Origin: Phoronis australis
Lineage: Eukaryota; Phoronida; Phoronidae
Assembly (NCBI GenBank): GCA_002633005.1
Contig: NMRA01000876.1
Span: forward strand, 76,808-106,555
Direction: 5' to 3'
Length of the DNA: 29,748 nt
Shown: piece after piece, positions 1 to 10,682 of the stretch
Numbering within the stretch: position 1 is the first letter of the stretch
Layout: every line of letters begins with the position of its first letter
Notes under the pieces: model-generated
Told to the model about the DNA's origin: nothing
Databases searched by the model: none
What the model saw: only the letters and a program-made list of their open reading frames with translations
Program-made: the position numbers and the translations under genes

Positions 1-660
1 TGGCCACCTGTCGAAGACTTGCACCAGGGAAATTAGCAGCAATAAGGCTTAGCGCGACAACGTATTTTGATAAAAATTCCATCTTTTACCAGTTGTTTAC
101 ATGCAGACAGCCACGCATGCGCAATTTAATCACCACTAGTACAGCAGCGACACCGCGAGGAGAATTCTCCGAATAGCCCCATTGTATTTTTCGTAACTGT
201 CGATGCGTGAATTCAGAAATAATCAATTGTTCCTGATAATTAATAAATTAATAAATTTCCGTTTCCTAACCGATTTTCAGACCAAACCTGCTAAGTTTAT
301 GACTCAAACATCTGTCTGCAGACAGATATACGAAAAGATTAATGCTTTATTTATTAAAAACTAACTGTCGGGATAATAAGTGTTTCTTCAACCTCGTGTA
401 ATGCATCTTTATTCTTTCTACATAAAAGACCACTGGCCCATAGTACACACCAATAATATATATACGGAAACACAATGATGCATGAAAAAGGAAGAATCCA
501 TAACAATCAGAATACTGCAGCATTTAGACACTAGCTCTTATGAGAAAAGCTTTCCTGATAATTTTTTGACAGATTAACCAAGAAGGTACAGTACTTCAAA
601 ACGTTTTTCGTGTAACTTAAAAAGGATTTAGCGTCGGATTGTATCAGTTGTGGAGTAAAT
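1..660. other. no feature recognised
   Basis: A/T-rich sequence after 180 with no convincing exon, repeat or RNA. It may be part of the flank of the minus-strand LINE relic. Confidence 0.5.
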
Positions 661-667
661 TGGATCC

Positions 668-1230
668 TCAAGTGATCATTGTGTTAAAATGTGAAGTTCC
701 ATACAAATTAAATTTCTTGCAATGTTTGCATAATCCTAATTCTCTATCTACTCTTTCTCGCGCCACCTCGACTTCAAGAGTATGAGAACAACGTATTTTA
801 GTTATATACCTGCGAATCTCACCACATTTTATAACTTTTAGATACGGAACAACATTCAAGGTCTCATCAATAAGTACACGTTTACTACTATTTCTCAATT
901 TACAATCCCATTCTTGGAAAGTGCAGTCTTTAAAGAATTCCCGCAATGAATTTTCTTTGTTTTGGAGGTTTCAGATAGCTAACATAAAATTAATACTATA
1001 AAATCTAAAACTAAATAAGCACTTAATAGTGTATTAGTTTTAGACATATTTATATCCATTCCAACTCTATCACAGAAATTTTCAACATCTCGAATTTGTT
1101 TTTGTATGTTGTTTAGAGTACTCGAGCTGCTCACTACATCGTCGCCATACAATAAGCATAGAACATCACCTGACTACTGGTCTATAAGAACAGAAAATGG
1201 AGAATCCGTGTAAGCCTACTCTCACTAAAA
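668..1230 (-). mobile_element. LINE relic, reverse transcriptase end (minus strand)
   Basis: A decayed fragment of a non-LTR retrotransposon. At 1170-1030 the minus strand reads LCLLYGDDVVSSSSTLNN, then NFCDRVGMDINMSKTNTL: the reverse-transcriptase catalytic motif (Y-x-DD) and the following W/G-x-x-(I/V)N-x-x-KT motif. At 946-668, in another frame, KCGEIRRYITKIRCS, HTLEVEVARERVDRE and LCKHC match the C-terminal region with the CxxC knuckle. Frameshifts separate the pieces. The 5' part is missing. Clade is not certain. Confidence 0.8.
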
Positions 1231-1389
1231 GAACATTACTATGAAAATAAACTACAGGCGTGTAATACACTTAGTCTACCCCACCTCATAGACGTCCTCA
1301 ACTTGCTCTTCATCCATTGGTTCACCCTCTATGTCCCTTTTCACATTTACAAATACCTAAACTTCAAGAATGACCAACTTTGCTGAACA

Positions 1390-2990
1390 GAAGAACCTAT
1401 TGGTTGGCCAACAGAGTATTCCCGGCCCAAAAGAGCTTGTGTATTTGCTCTCACGTCAGTGATTCGAAAGAGACTAAATAAAAAACTCTAAACATTTGTT
1501 GCTTATTGGGATTTTGAAAAAGCGTTTCAAGTGATCTGATCGATAGAGACCTGCTAATGTATAGCCTCCTAAAAATGAATATCACAGGCAACACATATAA
1601 ATCTATAAAACAGTTGATTTTAAACCCGTTGGGATGTGTTCACTTGCAAACTAATGTTAATACAGACTGGTCCCCTTTAGAGATGGGAATGAGAAACAGC
1701 GATTGTCAAAGCCTAGTACTGTTTTCCCTATTTTTAAATGATCTTGCAGTGACACGACAACTTAGCACCAGGAGTTAATATTGGCAGCTACATATTGTGT
1801 ACAATCCTGTATGCTGATGGCACAGCGCTCATTAGCGATACAGAACACAATACTCAGATTATGCTGGATACTTTGCACCAGTGATGCACCAAGCGGAGAA
1901 TGACAATAATTAATTAGCATAGTAAATGCGATACAATACAAAATAGCCATCAACGCTGTCCATAGGTTTGCGCCAAATGTAGCCGTTCATGGCGACATGG
2001 CCTGGCATGATTCCGCTGTCTTGGAAAGGAAAATTCAAATGATCAGATTCTGGAATAGATTAGTCAGAATGGAGGATACCAGATACTTGCACTAAACACT
2101 ATTGATACCAAAGTTATTAAGGTGGTTTTTCTTTGGGATTATGGGTTGAAACAAAAACAAATTGTCTTCAGGTTTAAAACGCATTCTTTGTACAGACCTG
2201 CAAGCTGAAAACGCTAATTTGAATATACATGTATGCTCTTTTGATAATAGCGTGTAATATTCTGCAAAGTCAGCTGGCCGAAACGTATTTAGATCACATC
2301 CAATCGGAGCCCAAATTAAGAACGCTAAAAAGTTTGTAAAATGATTTTGAGTCAGAACTGTACATTAATCTTCCCTTGAACGATATCTACGATGATTTGG
2401 TGTTCAGTTTCTCTGCGGCCCAATCCTTTCCATCGGAGTAGAAACGGGACGCTTCATACGTTTGTCTTTGCAGGACAGAATCTGTGGGATATGTCACCCA
2501 GTTAAAGTTGAGGATGAATTTCATTTTTTGTTTCATTGCTTTGTATATGACAATATTTGAAAAAAAATGTTTGATGCTTTTCACACTACATTTAGCCTAG
2601 ATCCCAAATCGTTCTTAAACAGTGAAAGTTAATGTCTCTTGTTTTCTAATGAAAGTACAATACGTTCTAAATATCTCAGGGATGCCTTTTCAATCCGGAA
2701 AATAAATGTGTAGTCTACTGTTTCGCAAGTAAATATATCATTTCCTGTTGCTGTTATTTGAGTGGCATGTCTCACAGATTCGCCCATGTTATTATTCATG
2801 TTTTCCCATGTTGTTATTAATTAACGAATTATTGCGTAACTGCTACAGTACTATACACACATATTCTTACATGTTGTTATTAATTAGTTATCGTGTAATT
2901 GCTACAGCATTGTAAACCTCATCAAGGTAGGGTGCCTCTTAGGCACTATACTTAAAATATAGATTTATTCATTCATTCATTCATTCCTAA
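1390..2990 (+). mobile_element. LINE relic with 3' end and (ATTC)n tail (plus strand)
   Basis: A second, decayed LINE in the opposite orientation. In order: CVFALTSVIRKRLNKKL; the catalytic motif A region FVAYWDFEKAF (about 1500-1530); LLMYSLLKMNITGNTYKSIK (1555-1615); a degenerate RQGD-like block; a YADD-like ILYADGTALISDTE block (about 1805-1845); IQMIRFWNRLVRMEDTRYL (about 2036-2095); and the C-terminal RICGICHPVKVEDEFHFLFHC (about 2480-2542). Several stops and frameshifts interrupt it. It ends with four ATTC units (2966-2988), as expected of a LINE tail. CR1/L2-like is a tentative assignment. Confidence 0.85.
2808..2912 (+). repeat. tandem duplication of about 62 bases in the LINE 3' region
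   Basis: Two imperfect copies share CATGTTGTTATTAATTA, then an A/T-rich segment with GTGTAA or GCGTAA, and CTGCTACAG or TTGCTACAG. The first starts near 2808 and the second near 2870. Confidence 0.6.
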
Positions 2991-3661
2991 ACGGAGTCAC
3001 CATTAGAATCCATATCTGCACCAATACCGCCATGCCAGTTGCTTCTCTAAGACTTTCGTTGGGCATTCGTATGTCAATCCTGCAGTGTACCAGAGCAAGC
3101 TTCACAGCGAGTAATGGCTGTTGGATTTGGTCACATGACGTACATGTACACTTTCTGTAACCCTTTGGTGCGTACTCTTTATCACCATGAACGATGCCGT
3201 GAAGCTGAAGCCTTCCCGGGTTTTTTTCTTGTAATGCTTTTTAACGACAACGTCCAGAGGCGGAAGAAAGCGCGTGGTCTATGCAAGAGTTAACGTTGCC
3301 TGTATGTCAAGCTTGTGTAAGGTGTTAGTTTGACATCTTTGTGCATCCCGGTTGATTAAACAAACGCCGATTAATGTCAAGCAAATTGATTTGTTTCCAT
3401 TCATAAACTATCAAGCAAAGAAAAACTACACCATATTTTAAAACTCGGATTCTATTAGAGAATGCAGCATTTTCCATAACCCCAAGTAGCCTGTTTACTA
3501 CCGAATGGGAACAGTGCTCCTCGTAGCAATAGCTCAGTATCAGACTAGAATTTTAAATATTTGTGTACATTGCGAAACATTATAGGTCCTAAAATTCTGA
3601 TGAAGGTTTCGTCTTGAGCAGTCGTTACAGTGATTGTCCGTGACTGCTTTAGCAGTCAATA
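2991..3661. other. nAChR 3' flank, no clear polyadenylation signal
   Basis: This stretch follows the receptor stop on the minus strand and should hold its 3' UTR. I see no AATAAA on the minus strand before the LINE tail at about 2965. A region near 3000-3210 has weak coding-like sense on the minus strand that I could not identify. Confidence 0.4.
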
Positions 3662-3994
3662 TCACTCGGAGTATTGAGGTCTCTTGAGTAGCATTACCAG
3701 ACTAATTACGACGGTGATAATCACCGACAATACCAGGAACAGTCTATCGAAAACCATGGCCACTGTCTTCCAGTCAGTATCAATTTCATCTTGCGTCTCT
3801 CTGTCTTTGGCTTGGGTCTCAAACATTTCAAGAAGTGCACCCAGTTTGCTGGACATTTCGTGTAAAACTGGATTATCGAACAGGTGAACTTTCCGGTCGA
3901 TCTCTCGAGTATTGTTCTTAGACGGGAACTTCTCGTCTTGTTTATTATTGTTCATCCCAGTCAATTCTATCGTGGTGAAATTTTTTTCCTGGGC
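3662..3994 (-). CDS. nAChR exon 9: cytoplasmic loop, MA helix, TM4 and stop
   Basis: The last 110 residues. A short polar loop precedes the MA helix (VLHEMSSKLGALLEMFETQ) and DTDWKTVAMVFDRLFLVL, matching the conserved W-(K)-xVAxVxDRLFL block, then TM4 (LSVIITVVISLVMLL) and the tail KRPQYSE with TGA. Two in-frame acceptors six bases apart are possible: TTAG| giving 3994 as start (better pyrimidine tract, chosen) or CCAG| giving 3988. Both keep phase 0. No clear AATAAA was found close downstream on this strand. Confidence 0.95.
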   Translation of the reverse strand, partial: AQEKNFTTIELTGMNNNKQDEKFPSKNNTREIDRKVHLFDNPVLHEMSSKLGALLEMFETQAKDRETQDEIDTDWKTVAMVFDRLFLVLSVIITVVISLVMLLKRPQYSE

Positions 3995-4447
3995 CTAAGT
4001 GAAGTAAAAACAAGATGGAAAATGTTAGTGATGATTGACGAGATCACTGCCCGTCTATACATTGTATTCATCTTCAACACAATGTCACACCATTCAAACA
4101 ACAATCGAGGAAAACTTTCAAAAATAACCGAGCACCCACCACGATTTTTCGTATTCCCTTCTGACGCACCATGCGTGGGAACCTGATATGATATATGGCA
4201 CGACATAGGGTAGGATGCAAACACGAACAAATTTACTGTTTAAACGGTATATCTCCGTAACTTAGAAAACTGCATATAGGGGTTCGTCGTGAATGTTAAT
4301 TGGATTGTGTGTCTAAGTGCTTCCCATGCCTGTTAGTGCCTGAGGGCCTTCTGCACCACAACAAGTTTCGGTTTACCACTCGGCCAAGAATGGCCAAGAC
4401 CTACTAACGACGGGAACCTTGCGGCTACACCGCCCAGCTTGCGCGCA

Positions 4448-4803
4448 ACTGATACAAATGGTCGATAAACACTTTTCGGGCCTTGGAAATTTTTCAAAGA
4501 CCCAGTTTTGAAATTGACAACAATGGCCAATAAATGGTGTATTTCTCGGGACTTAAAATGTCCTGAATTCCACATTTCTAAACCTCTTCCGTCGCCCAAG
4601 ATGATCTGAAAACGACAGCAATGGCCGATAATTACTGTGCATTTCTCAGGACAAAATTATAAAGACCCAATTCTGAAACCGACAACAACTGTCAGTAAAC
4701 GGAACATTTTTAGGGAATTAAAAATTCTAAGGGCCAACTTCCGTTTGAGCAAGACCTTTCTCTGAAAGAGACTACAATGGCCGATAAATGTTGCATTTTA
4801 AGG
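4448..4803. repeat. degenerate minisatellite in nAChR intron 8
   Basis: Five diverged copies of a motif of about 36 bases, consensus GACAACAATGGCCGATAAA followed by a variable part and TTTCTCGGGAC. They begin near 4447, 4515, 4611, 4679 and 4767, so spacing alternates near 68 and 90 bases. Companion words AAAGACCCA(A/G)TT and CTGAAA recur between them, so the true unit is longer. No coding sense was found. Confidence 0.6.
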
Positions 4804-5219
4804 GACGTTCATAGGCTTCAGTAATTATATGCGGCGTAATTTTACGGCGACACTCCCCCCATGGTTGGGCCATGGTTGCCCAAAGCAAAACATTGAAAAA
4901 GGGCCTCCACAACGCAATGTTTCTTCCAACAGGTTTAGAGCCATTCACAAGACACACGTAGATTGTGAATATCAACTTGGTGGATACTACGTCCGACCTA
5001 TACTGAGCGAACAAAACAAAGAAACAAACACTAAAAACTAAATATTGTCTGGTGAAAGTAGCCACGAATTCAAACCAAGTATTTTAATTTCGTACATCTC
5101 AGGGCCCACTGACTAAAAGTCCTCTTTTTATTTTTGGTGATTGGATGGCACCTTGGCGCCTCTGCTCTATATTGGAGCCGCAGGCAACTGCCACCGACCC
5201 CATTCCTTTAAATACTGAC

Positions 5220-5443
5220 CCTGTTAAAGAGAACTCTACTCTCCTCTGCATTTTTCCGCTCTTTCCGCTCGTCCCTGCACGTCAAGTGGAAGCAGAGAAG
5301 CCTAGCGAATACTCTGAGTACTAGAATCCTTATCCATCCAGGTACCGATCGTCCTGTTCCGCCCTTATAATGAAATTGCAGAACCACAACTGACAGAATC
5401 GTCGACATGGCCAACATCATCGTCATGGCGGCAAAGAACTCTC
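5220..5443 (-). CDS. nAChR exon 8: TM3 and start of the cytoplasmic loop
   Basis: Completes Gly297 and encodes residues 298-371. TM3 (FFAAMTMMLAMSTILSVVVL) is followed by QFHYKGGTGRSVPGWIR, matching the conserved N-H-(R/H)-x-P...VPxW(V/I)R motif, then LVLRVFARLLCF and a charged loop. The acceptor is GTTCCAG| and the donor is CAGG|GTCAGT, phase 0. The donor is weaker than the others because of C at position +3. The reading frame would stop three codons after the donor if it were not used. Confidence 0.94.
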
Positions 5444-6085
5444 CTGGAACACCAATATTTATATATTAGGCTTTACACAACTTTTCTACGACAGTACGAC
5501 CCCGTCACGTACCATTACGTGTTGACCACGTTCACGACGGAATATCAAATTGTTTCCATGGCGGGAACCTTTTAGTTTTAAACTTAGGAGTGCCTGCGTT
5601 TATCGAGGAGCCTTCTGAGCGAAGTTGTAATCGAGATTTTCAATCCTCTTTCACTTACATGTAGTCGAAATGGAGTCCGAAGAAACCATGAACAAGAGGG
5701 TTAACCCGTGTAAACACAGCTTTAATTGTGCAGAAGTCAAAGACGCATAATACCGGTAAATAAAGCCCCCTTCTTTTAATTACCTGTTGAAAGGCCAAAC
5801 ATTGAATTTACGGAGCAAAATGCATGACACCAACAGTTTGTTTACTCAAGTCCCTTATTTGTCAGTGTTGTTTTCGGACTGCAGAAACCACGTTTTTGTG
5901 CTTTTCTTGACGTTAGTGCCGTCCACATACTCTCATGCCAAATGACGTCCTATGAAGGTCGCAAGGTATTGTTTAATTTGCGAGATCCATGCGACGGGGG
6001 TATCCGCGAGCGTGCGACCCAGTTTCCCTAGTTTCTCCTGGAACGAGTTGTCGCTAGGTTTAGAAGCTGCGTGGACGCTGTTTAA

Positions 6086-6353
6086 ACTAGCACAACTTAT
6101 CCCACTTGTGACAACTTGTCAAGGAACTTGTTCAAGGGTAACTTGCGCCACTTCTACTTCCGGTGTGGTTGCAAACCTAGGGCAAGGCGGAAGTAAGTAT
6201 AAGCTACGGTTAAATACAGACCGGTCTTCTTTTACCCTCCGTATTCACATTAGCTATTCATGGTCAGGCACAGTCCGACAACTCCCGCCTTACCCCTAGT
6301 TATCATATGTGTGTGCGGGCGTTCCACTTAAAAGTGGGTTAAGTTGCACTAGT
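6086..6353. mobile_element. MITE candidate with imperfect terminal inverted repeats
   Basis: ACTAGCACAACTTATCCCAC at 6086-6105 matches, as reverse complement, the end at 6334-6353 (ACTAGTGCAACTTAACCCAC) with three mismatches. The interior is more GC-rich than its surroundings and encodes nothing recognisable. No clear target duplication was seen. Confidence 0.4.
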
Positions 6354-7108
6354 GGACGGGACTGTAGTGACATGCACTATGGAGTTCAAATGTTGATTAC
6401 GGCATAGTTCGTAACGCTCAGTTAACTCAGAACCAGCTTGTGAATCAGACTTACAGGCGATAGGGATGAAACTTCATTGCCTGGAAACAACCTGAGACTC
6501 CAGTGTAAGCGAGATAAACATATCTGCTACTTGGGCACGCTCACCAACATCCGTAAAACATCCAACCCTAAGCTCAATATACTTGTTTTAAAATTCCCAA
6601 AATAGAACCCGTAATTAAGACAAAACATAAACAATAATAGGCAAGAGGTCATCTGCCCAGTATCACTAGTACGCATGCTCATTCGATATATTATTTGACA
6701 ATTCCATATAGGGTCGATTCCATTGACGTCACTGAGTATAGCGCCTTAAACTTGGCGGTATCGCCAAAACAGTTGCATGTATTCACAAATATGGTTTGTA
6801 GAGGGATTTGCTGCACAAGAGCTAAGCTTTCTATTTTAAACGATAGCGTCAAAAAGAAACTGAAGAATATTGTATTGAATGAGCCTATTATGACATCGGT
6901 GGTGTGCATGAAACTTATATTTGGATACTTATTTCAGTTGTCAACACTGCATATCCTTACATTGTCAACTGTAGTATAACTGCTGGCCTCCACCGACGTC
7001 AATTTATTGATGTAAAGTCAACAAAAATATGACATGTAAGCTAACTAAACCTAATCAACGCGTAGTCGCAAGAAGGCTTTCGAAAATAGCAGTTGGCACC
7101 ATAGTGCT

Positions 7109-7179
7109 TCACCTTCTCTCCAGCTTCTGGAGGTAAATAAAGCGTCAGCAACCCAAAGACGGTAATCAGAATAGCTGGT
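7109..7179 (-). pseudogene. decayed duplicate of the nAChR TM1 exon in intron 7
   Basis: The minus strand reads LPAILITVFGLLTLYLPPEAGEKV, a TM1-to-GEK segment like exon 7. By hand alignment it is about 80% identical in DNA over roughly 70 bases. The acceptor position reads TTTGG where exon 7 has TTTCAG, so the splice site is lost, and after GEKV the TM2 part is out of frame with a small deletion (CACTATGGTGCCAAC still resembles the exon 7 CACCATGGTGATATC). It is therefore a relic of a duplicated or paralogous exon, not a usable alternative exon. Confidence 0.85.
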
Positions 7180-8999
7180 AAACCCCAAAGTAAGATAGGT
7201 ATCAGATGAAATTAAAAATGCAACCATAATCGTGTTCAATGCAAGTCTTAACGTTATAAGAGGTGCTAATTCTTTCAAGCATACCCACGCACTAACACCG
7301 ATGTAGTATTGACTCTCCTGATCGTAGAACTAGTTTTCAAGAAATTGGCCAAAGCAGTCGTGGTAGATAATGGGCTTGCAATAAAGAAAAATAAAATTTC
7401 CACTGGCGCCACTGCACCTGTCAAAAGCATTCAATAATGGAGTCCGATTACTCTTAACTGACTGTGCTATACAAACTTATTTGGAAAGACGATTCCGTTA
7501 GAAGCTTGGCTGATAATCATAAGAGGTTTCCGCGGACACCAATTAAAGTGAATACCAAACTAATAGGGGGGACTTTATGTATGTCAGAACATTCCGAAGT
7601 GGCCAAGTGATGCTCTATGCTAGGTGAACATTTTTGCCATAAAAGATCCTCCTTCAAACGCAGTAGAAATTGTGGTAAACGTGAAAAAGCTAAAGCTGCT
7701 ATTAGACGACAGAAGTCGAAAATGTCTAAAATCAACATGTCTGTCAATAAAAAATCTTCATTAAATTTTGTAACCATTCTTCAAACCGTTTAATCGAGAC
7801 ATCCGTTTTGAAAACCGAAAACAAAATACCATGTATCATTAGGGCTCACACGAATAGGGGCGTCGTGCGAAATTGGGCAGGTGCATCACAGAAAAACAAA
7901 TGAAAGATTTCTCGAAGTTCCACCAAGGGACTTGGCAGGCCGAAGTAGACGCAAAAAGGTAAATTTGCCACAAGGTTGCACAGGAGTGGTTGGAATCGTC
8001 CATTAGTCAGCGAGCTTATGTTAAAGAAGCATACCACCCAAAACAACCAATTTTGTATCAATTTAGATCGAGTAGGTCTACTCGATAACGGCACGTTCGG
8101 TTACGTTACCTGACACCTGACGGCAGACGGAAGTGTTGAAATTATCCAATGACGTCATTGGTTTCACACGCAGTCTGTTCATCGTTTCACACCAATAAAT
8201 CATCAAACTTTGACGTAAAACACTTAAAAATACACCGAGTTCTTATAAAAACGTGTCGTTTTATTTCGCTGTTACGGATTTATTGGTATTTGGACACACC
8301 GTAGCCTACAAACGGTTCGGCAGGCCAATTTACCAAGGTCCGTAGCAGGAGTTTGGGGTCTGTTTGGAGATAAATTTGAAGTATTCTTCCGTGAAATACA
8401 AACAGGAGAACTTAGATCTGTGTTGTTTAGACTTGTGATTTTTTGAGTTCTAAACACACAAAACGCTTGTTATCCCGGCCAGTGGCTCGGAACCCGATCA
8501 GGCCCGTCGCGGCCGGACTGAAGACATCACGAACATAAACCAGCCAAAGTTGGAAACTAAACTTCCAGTCAAGAAAACACTATACTAGTGAGCCAAAGAA
8601 GTAACACGTGATTATAATGGTAAATTAACCACGAAACTGCAAATCCACTTACTCGTCGGGGACCGCGAATTCAGGTTCCCATTTGGCCACAGAACCGTCA
8701 GGGCAAAAGTAGTACATTGACAATCATTATTTGAGTAATTTAAATGTAAATAAAGATTCCCTTAACACCTGGCCGTGGGATAGAAAATCGAGCTATTATT
8801 TCACTACAGTTAGCAAACACTGATTTAGCATGCGCTCACACGGCCTCGGTGTCCGGTCAATTAGTTTTATTGCACCTAAAGCCGGTGACGCAGTGATTTA
8901 CTCATTGCTGGCTTCTCAAATCATTGCACTCACGAACACTCCAAAGGCATTACAAATTGCAACTAATGAGACATACTTTGTTTCAGTTTTATTTAAGTA

Positions 9000-9221
9000 A
9001 TGGTTAGGGTGAGAAAAATATATTTTGGAAACGAACGCTCAGTAATAGACATCAACATGGCAACTCACAATTCCGAGTTAGACAAGAGCTCACCCGACGA
9101 AGACTTCGCAGGTGGATCGTTCAGTTTCACAGGCTGTCAGTTCGAACCGGAATACAGAGAGGAAAAAATACCAGAGAGGCGCCGTGAAGAAGCTCAGGCA
9201 ACGGGACATGTGGATAGTTAG
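9000..9221 (+). pseudogene. P2X7-C-like N-terminal fragment in transposon copy A
   Basis: An open frame of 73 codons. The second methionine (9057) starts MATHNSELDKSSPDEDFAGG, followed by FTGCQFEPEYREEK, matching the N-terminal GYQFEPEYT(D/E)EE motif common in invertebrate proteins with the P2X7 C-terminal Cys-rich domain. The Cys/His part is missing and the frame stops after GHVDS. It is homologous to the frame in copy B. Probably a captured or element-encoded gene fragment without present function. Confidence 0.6.
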
Positions 9222-9257
9222 TTGGTAAGCCGGCATTCGTCAGACTGACTGTCGACG

Positions 9258-9442
9258 ACTGCAGGCCACAGACACGGAGATGTTTCACGGCCTCATACTT
9301 GCTATGCACGGCGTACTTTTCATTCTTCACTACCGCGAGCCACTTCCTAAGCATTTCGGACGCTCGAGGAAATCTAAAAAGATATACCCGCTTTCCTTGC
9401 AGCTGCATAGTTCGGACAAGCGGGAACGATGCACCGCAACAT
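9258..9442 (-). pseudogene. THAP zinc-finger fragment in transposon copy A
   Basis: From ATG 9442-9440 the minus strand reads MLRCIVPACPNYAAARKAG, then after a one-base frameshift in a T tract, FRFPRASEMLRKWLAVVKNE and LRVCGLQ. This is the THAP pattern: C-x4-C, the FRFP-x(4-6)-L-x-KW core and the final C-x2-H, where His is replaced by Gln here. THAP domains bind DNA and are found at the N-terminus of several DNA transposases. The frameshift makes it non-functional. Confidence 0.75.
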
Positions 9443-9969
9443 AGCGACATTCACTTTGCAAATGAACCACTGACGTCGCAGCGTCGTCTCTCACCTTCCT
9501 CACAGGTTAACGCGACACCTCTCGGCAAGGTAAGGTTGACCGTATGCGAGGCGATGTGGATATAGACCGATTGAGACGGTAAAAAAGACTAATTAAATCG
9601 GTGGCATTCTCCATTAACATGAACCCAACAACCAAAATCCATCACTTTTAAAGAAGTTGGTAGATGTTGATGAAGGCGGAAAATGCCACTAGAGAGCGTA
9701 GCAGTAATTGGGTCATTTGGTGGTACAGCAATGGTGGCATACATGCACGTCCGAAAGTCAACGTCATCTGTCATATGCTTCATAGAAACAAACCTGTCAA
9801 ATTTCGTCAATTTCATAGAATATACAGCATCAGACACCGGACGAAGGACGCTCCGACAGAAATGACGACATCATGCACCCACGTGTTTATGTATGTATAT
9901 ATACCATTCAGTACACAGACATATAAATGACGACTAAGCAAAAAGGTGAAAATGCAAGATAATTATTAC

Positions 9970-10138
9970 CTATTAAAGGTACAGTTAAAGAAGTCGGAGG
10001 AAGGAGTTCGGAGATAAGGAGTAATATCAGGGCCATCGATATCACCATGGTGACACACAGTGACAATTTCTCTCCAGCGTCTGGAGGCAAACAAAACGTC
10101 ATCATGCCAATGAAGGTAATCAGAACTGCTGGCAACAC
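9970..10138 (-). CDS. nAChR exon 7: TM1, TM2 and pore
   Basis: Residues 241-296 and one base of 297. It continues TM1 (VLPAVLITFIGMMTF), then LPPDAGEK, the pore helix TM2 (LSLCVTMVISMALILLLISE) and the TM2-TM3 linker (LLPPTSLTVPLI). GEK at the inner mouth and the acidic residue after TM2 fit a cation channel. The acceptor is TACATTTCAG| and the donor is ATAG|GTAATA, phase 1. TM2 carries Met and Cys at unusual places, but keeps the leucine and valine pattern. A decayed copy of this exon lies in the next intron. Confidence 0.96.
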
Positions 10139-10460
10139 CTGAAATGTAAAAACATATTTTCAAACGTTCAAGGAGAAATGTAACATAAACATCATTTAAT
10201 AATGGCGTAGTTAAAAAGGTTGGAGAAAAAGTTTTGGCAATAAGCAACGTATTAGGGTAAAAACTTAAAGCCAATTAAATATCCGAGATAATCGGGATGA
10301 AACGTGACAGAACTCAATCGAAGGGATCGGCCGAGCATCGTCACATATATGGATAACTTACTGAACATGTACATCATATAACTGTAAACTTAGAATGCCA
10401 ACTTCTATCTCGTGCAGCTGAGGAGGCCCCGCGCACGCTCCAGTGTTGGTTCTTGCTATG

Positions 10461-10682
10461 GGGCCTGTTCCAAGAAACTGGCTTACGTTCATTTTGACTT
10501 AGGTCCAAGATTTGTCTCAACTTTGAAACTTCCACATCTGATAATCAAGGCAAAACTTAAGTCAAAAAAATAAGTTAAACTGTCTTTTTTGAAATGGCCT
10601 TGAGACAAATTTAAGCTTTATTATACAAAAGACCGAAATTTATGATTTGTCTTAGCTAAGTCAGTTTTCCTGGAACGGGCCC
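10461..10682. mobile_element. 222-base MITE with GGGCC termini
   Basis: The left end GGGCCTGTTCCAAGAAACTG and the right end read inward, GGGCCCGTTCCAGGAAAACT, are inverted repeats. They are flanked by ATG on both sides (10458-10460 and 10683-10685), a possible 3-base target duplication. Inner parts also pair (ATTTGTCTCAA near 10511 with TTGAGACAAAT near 10600). GGGCC ends with 3-base duplications resemble PIF/Harbinger-type MITEs, but this is tentative. It lies in nAChR intron 6. Confidence 0.65.

Larger units (their letters stand above)
8021..9617 (+). mobile_element. TTAA-flanked DNA transposon, copy A (Kolobok-like)
   Basis: A 1589-base element (8025-9613) between TTAA duplications at 8021-8024 and 9614-9617. 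Ends are AGAAGCATACCACCCA on the left and, reading inward on the right, TGGAGAATGCCACC, imperfect inverted repeats. Its right two thirds align with copy B at 15822-17000. It carries a P2X7-C-like coding fragment on the plus strand and a THAP fragment on the minus strand. TTAA targets are used by piggyBac and Kolobok elements; THAP domains occur in Kolobok transposases, so Kolobok is favoured. No transposase catalytic core is visible, so it is non-autonomous. It lies in nAChR intron 7. Confidence 0.8.

Noticed and set aside
5952-6299. 115-codon plus-strand open frame
   Set aside because: No recognisable motif, and it overlaps the MITE candidate. The local GC-rich content explains the lack of stops.
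7109-7179. Second TM1 segment as a functional alternative exon
   Set aside because: The acceptor AG is replaced by GG and the TM2 half is frameshifted, so it cannot replace exon 7.
9966-10274. Minus-strand frame of 102 codons over exon 7
   Set aside because: Shifted frame of the true TM1/TM2 exon, which is read correctly from 10138 to 9970.
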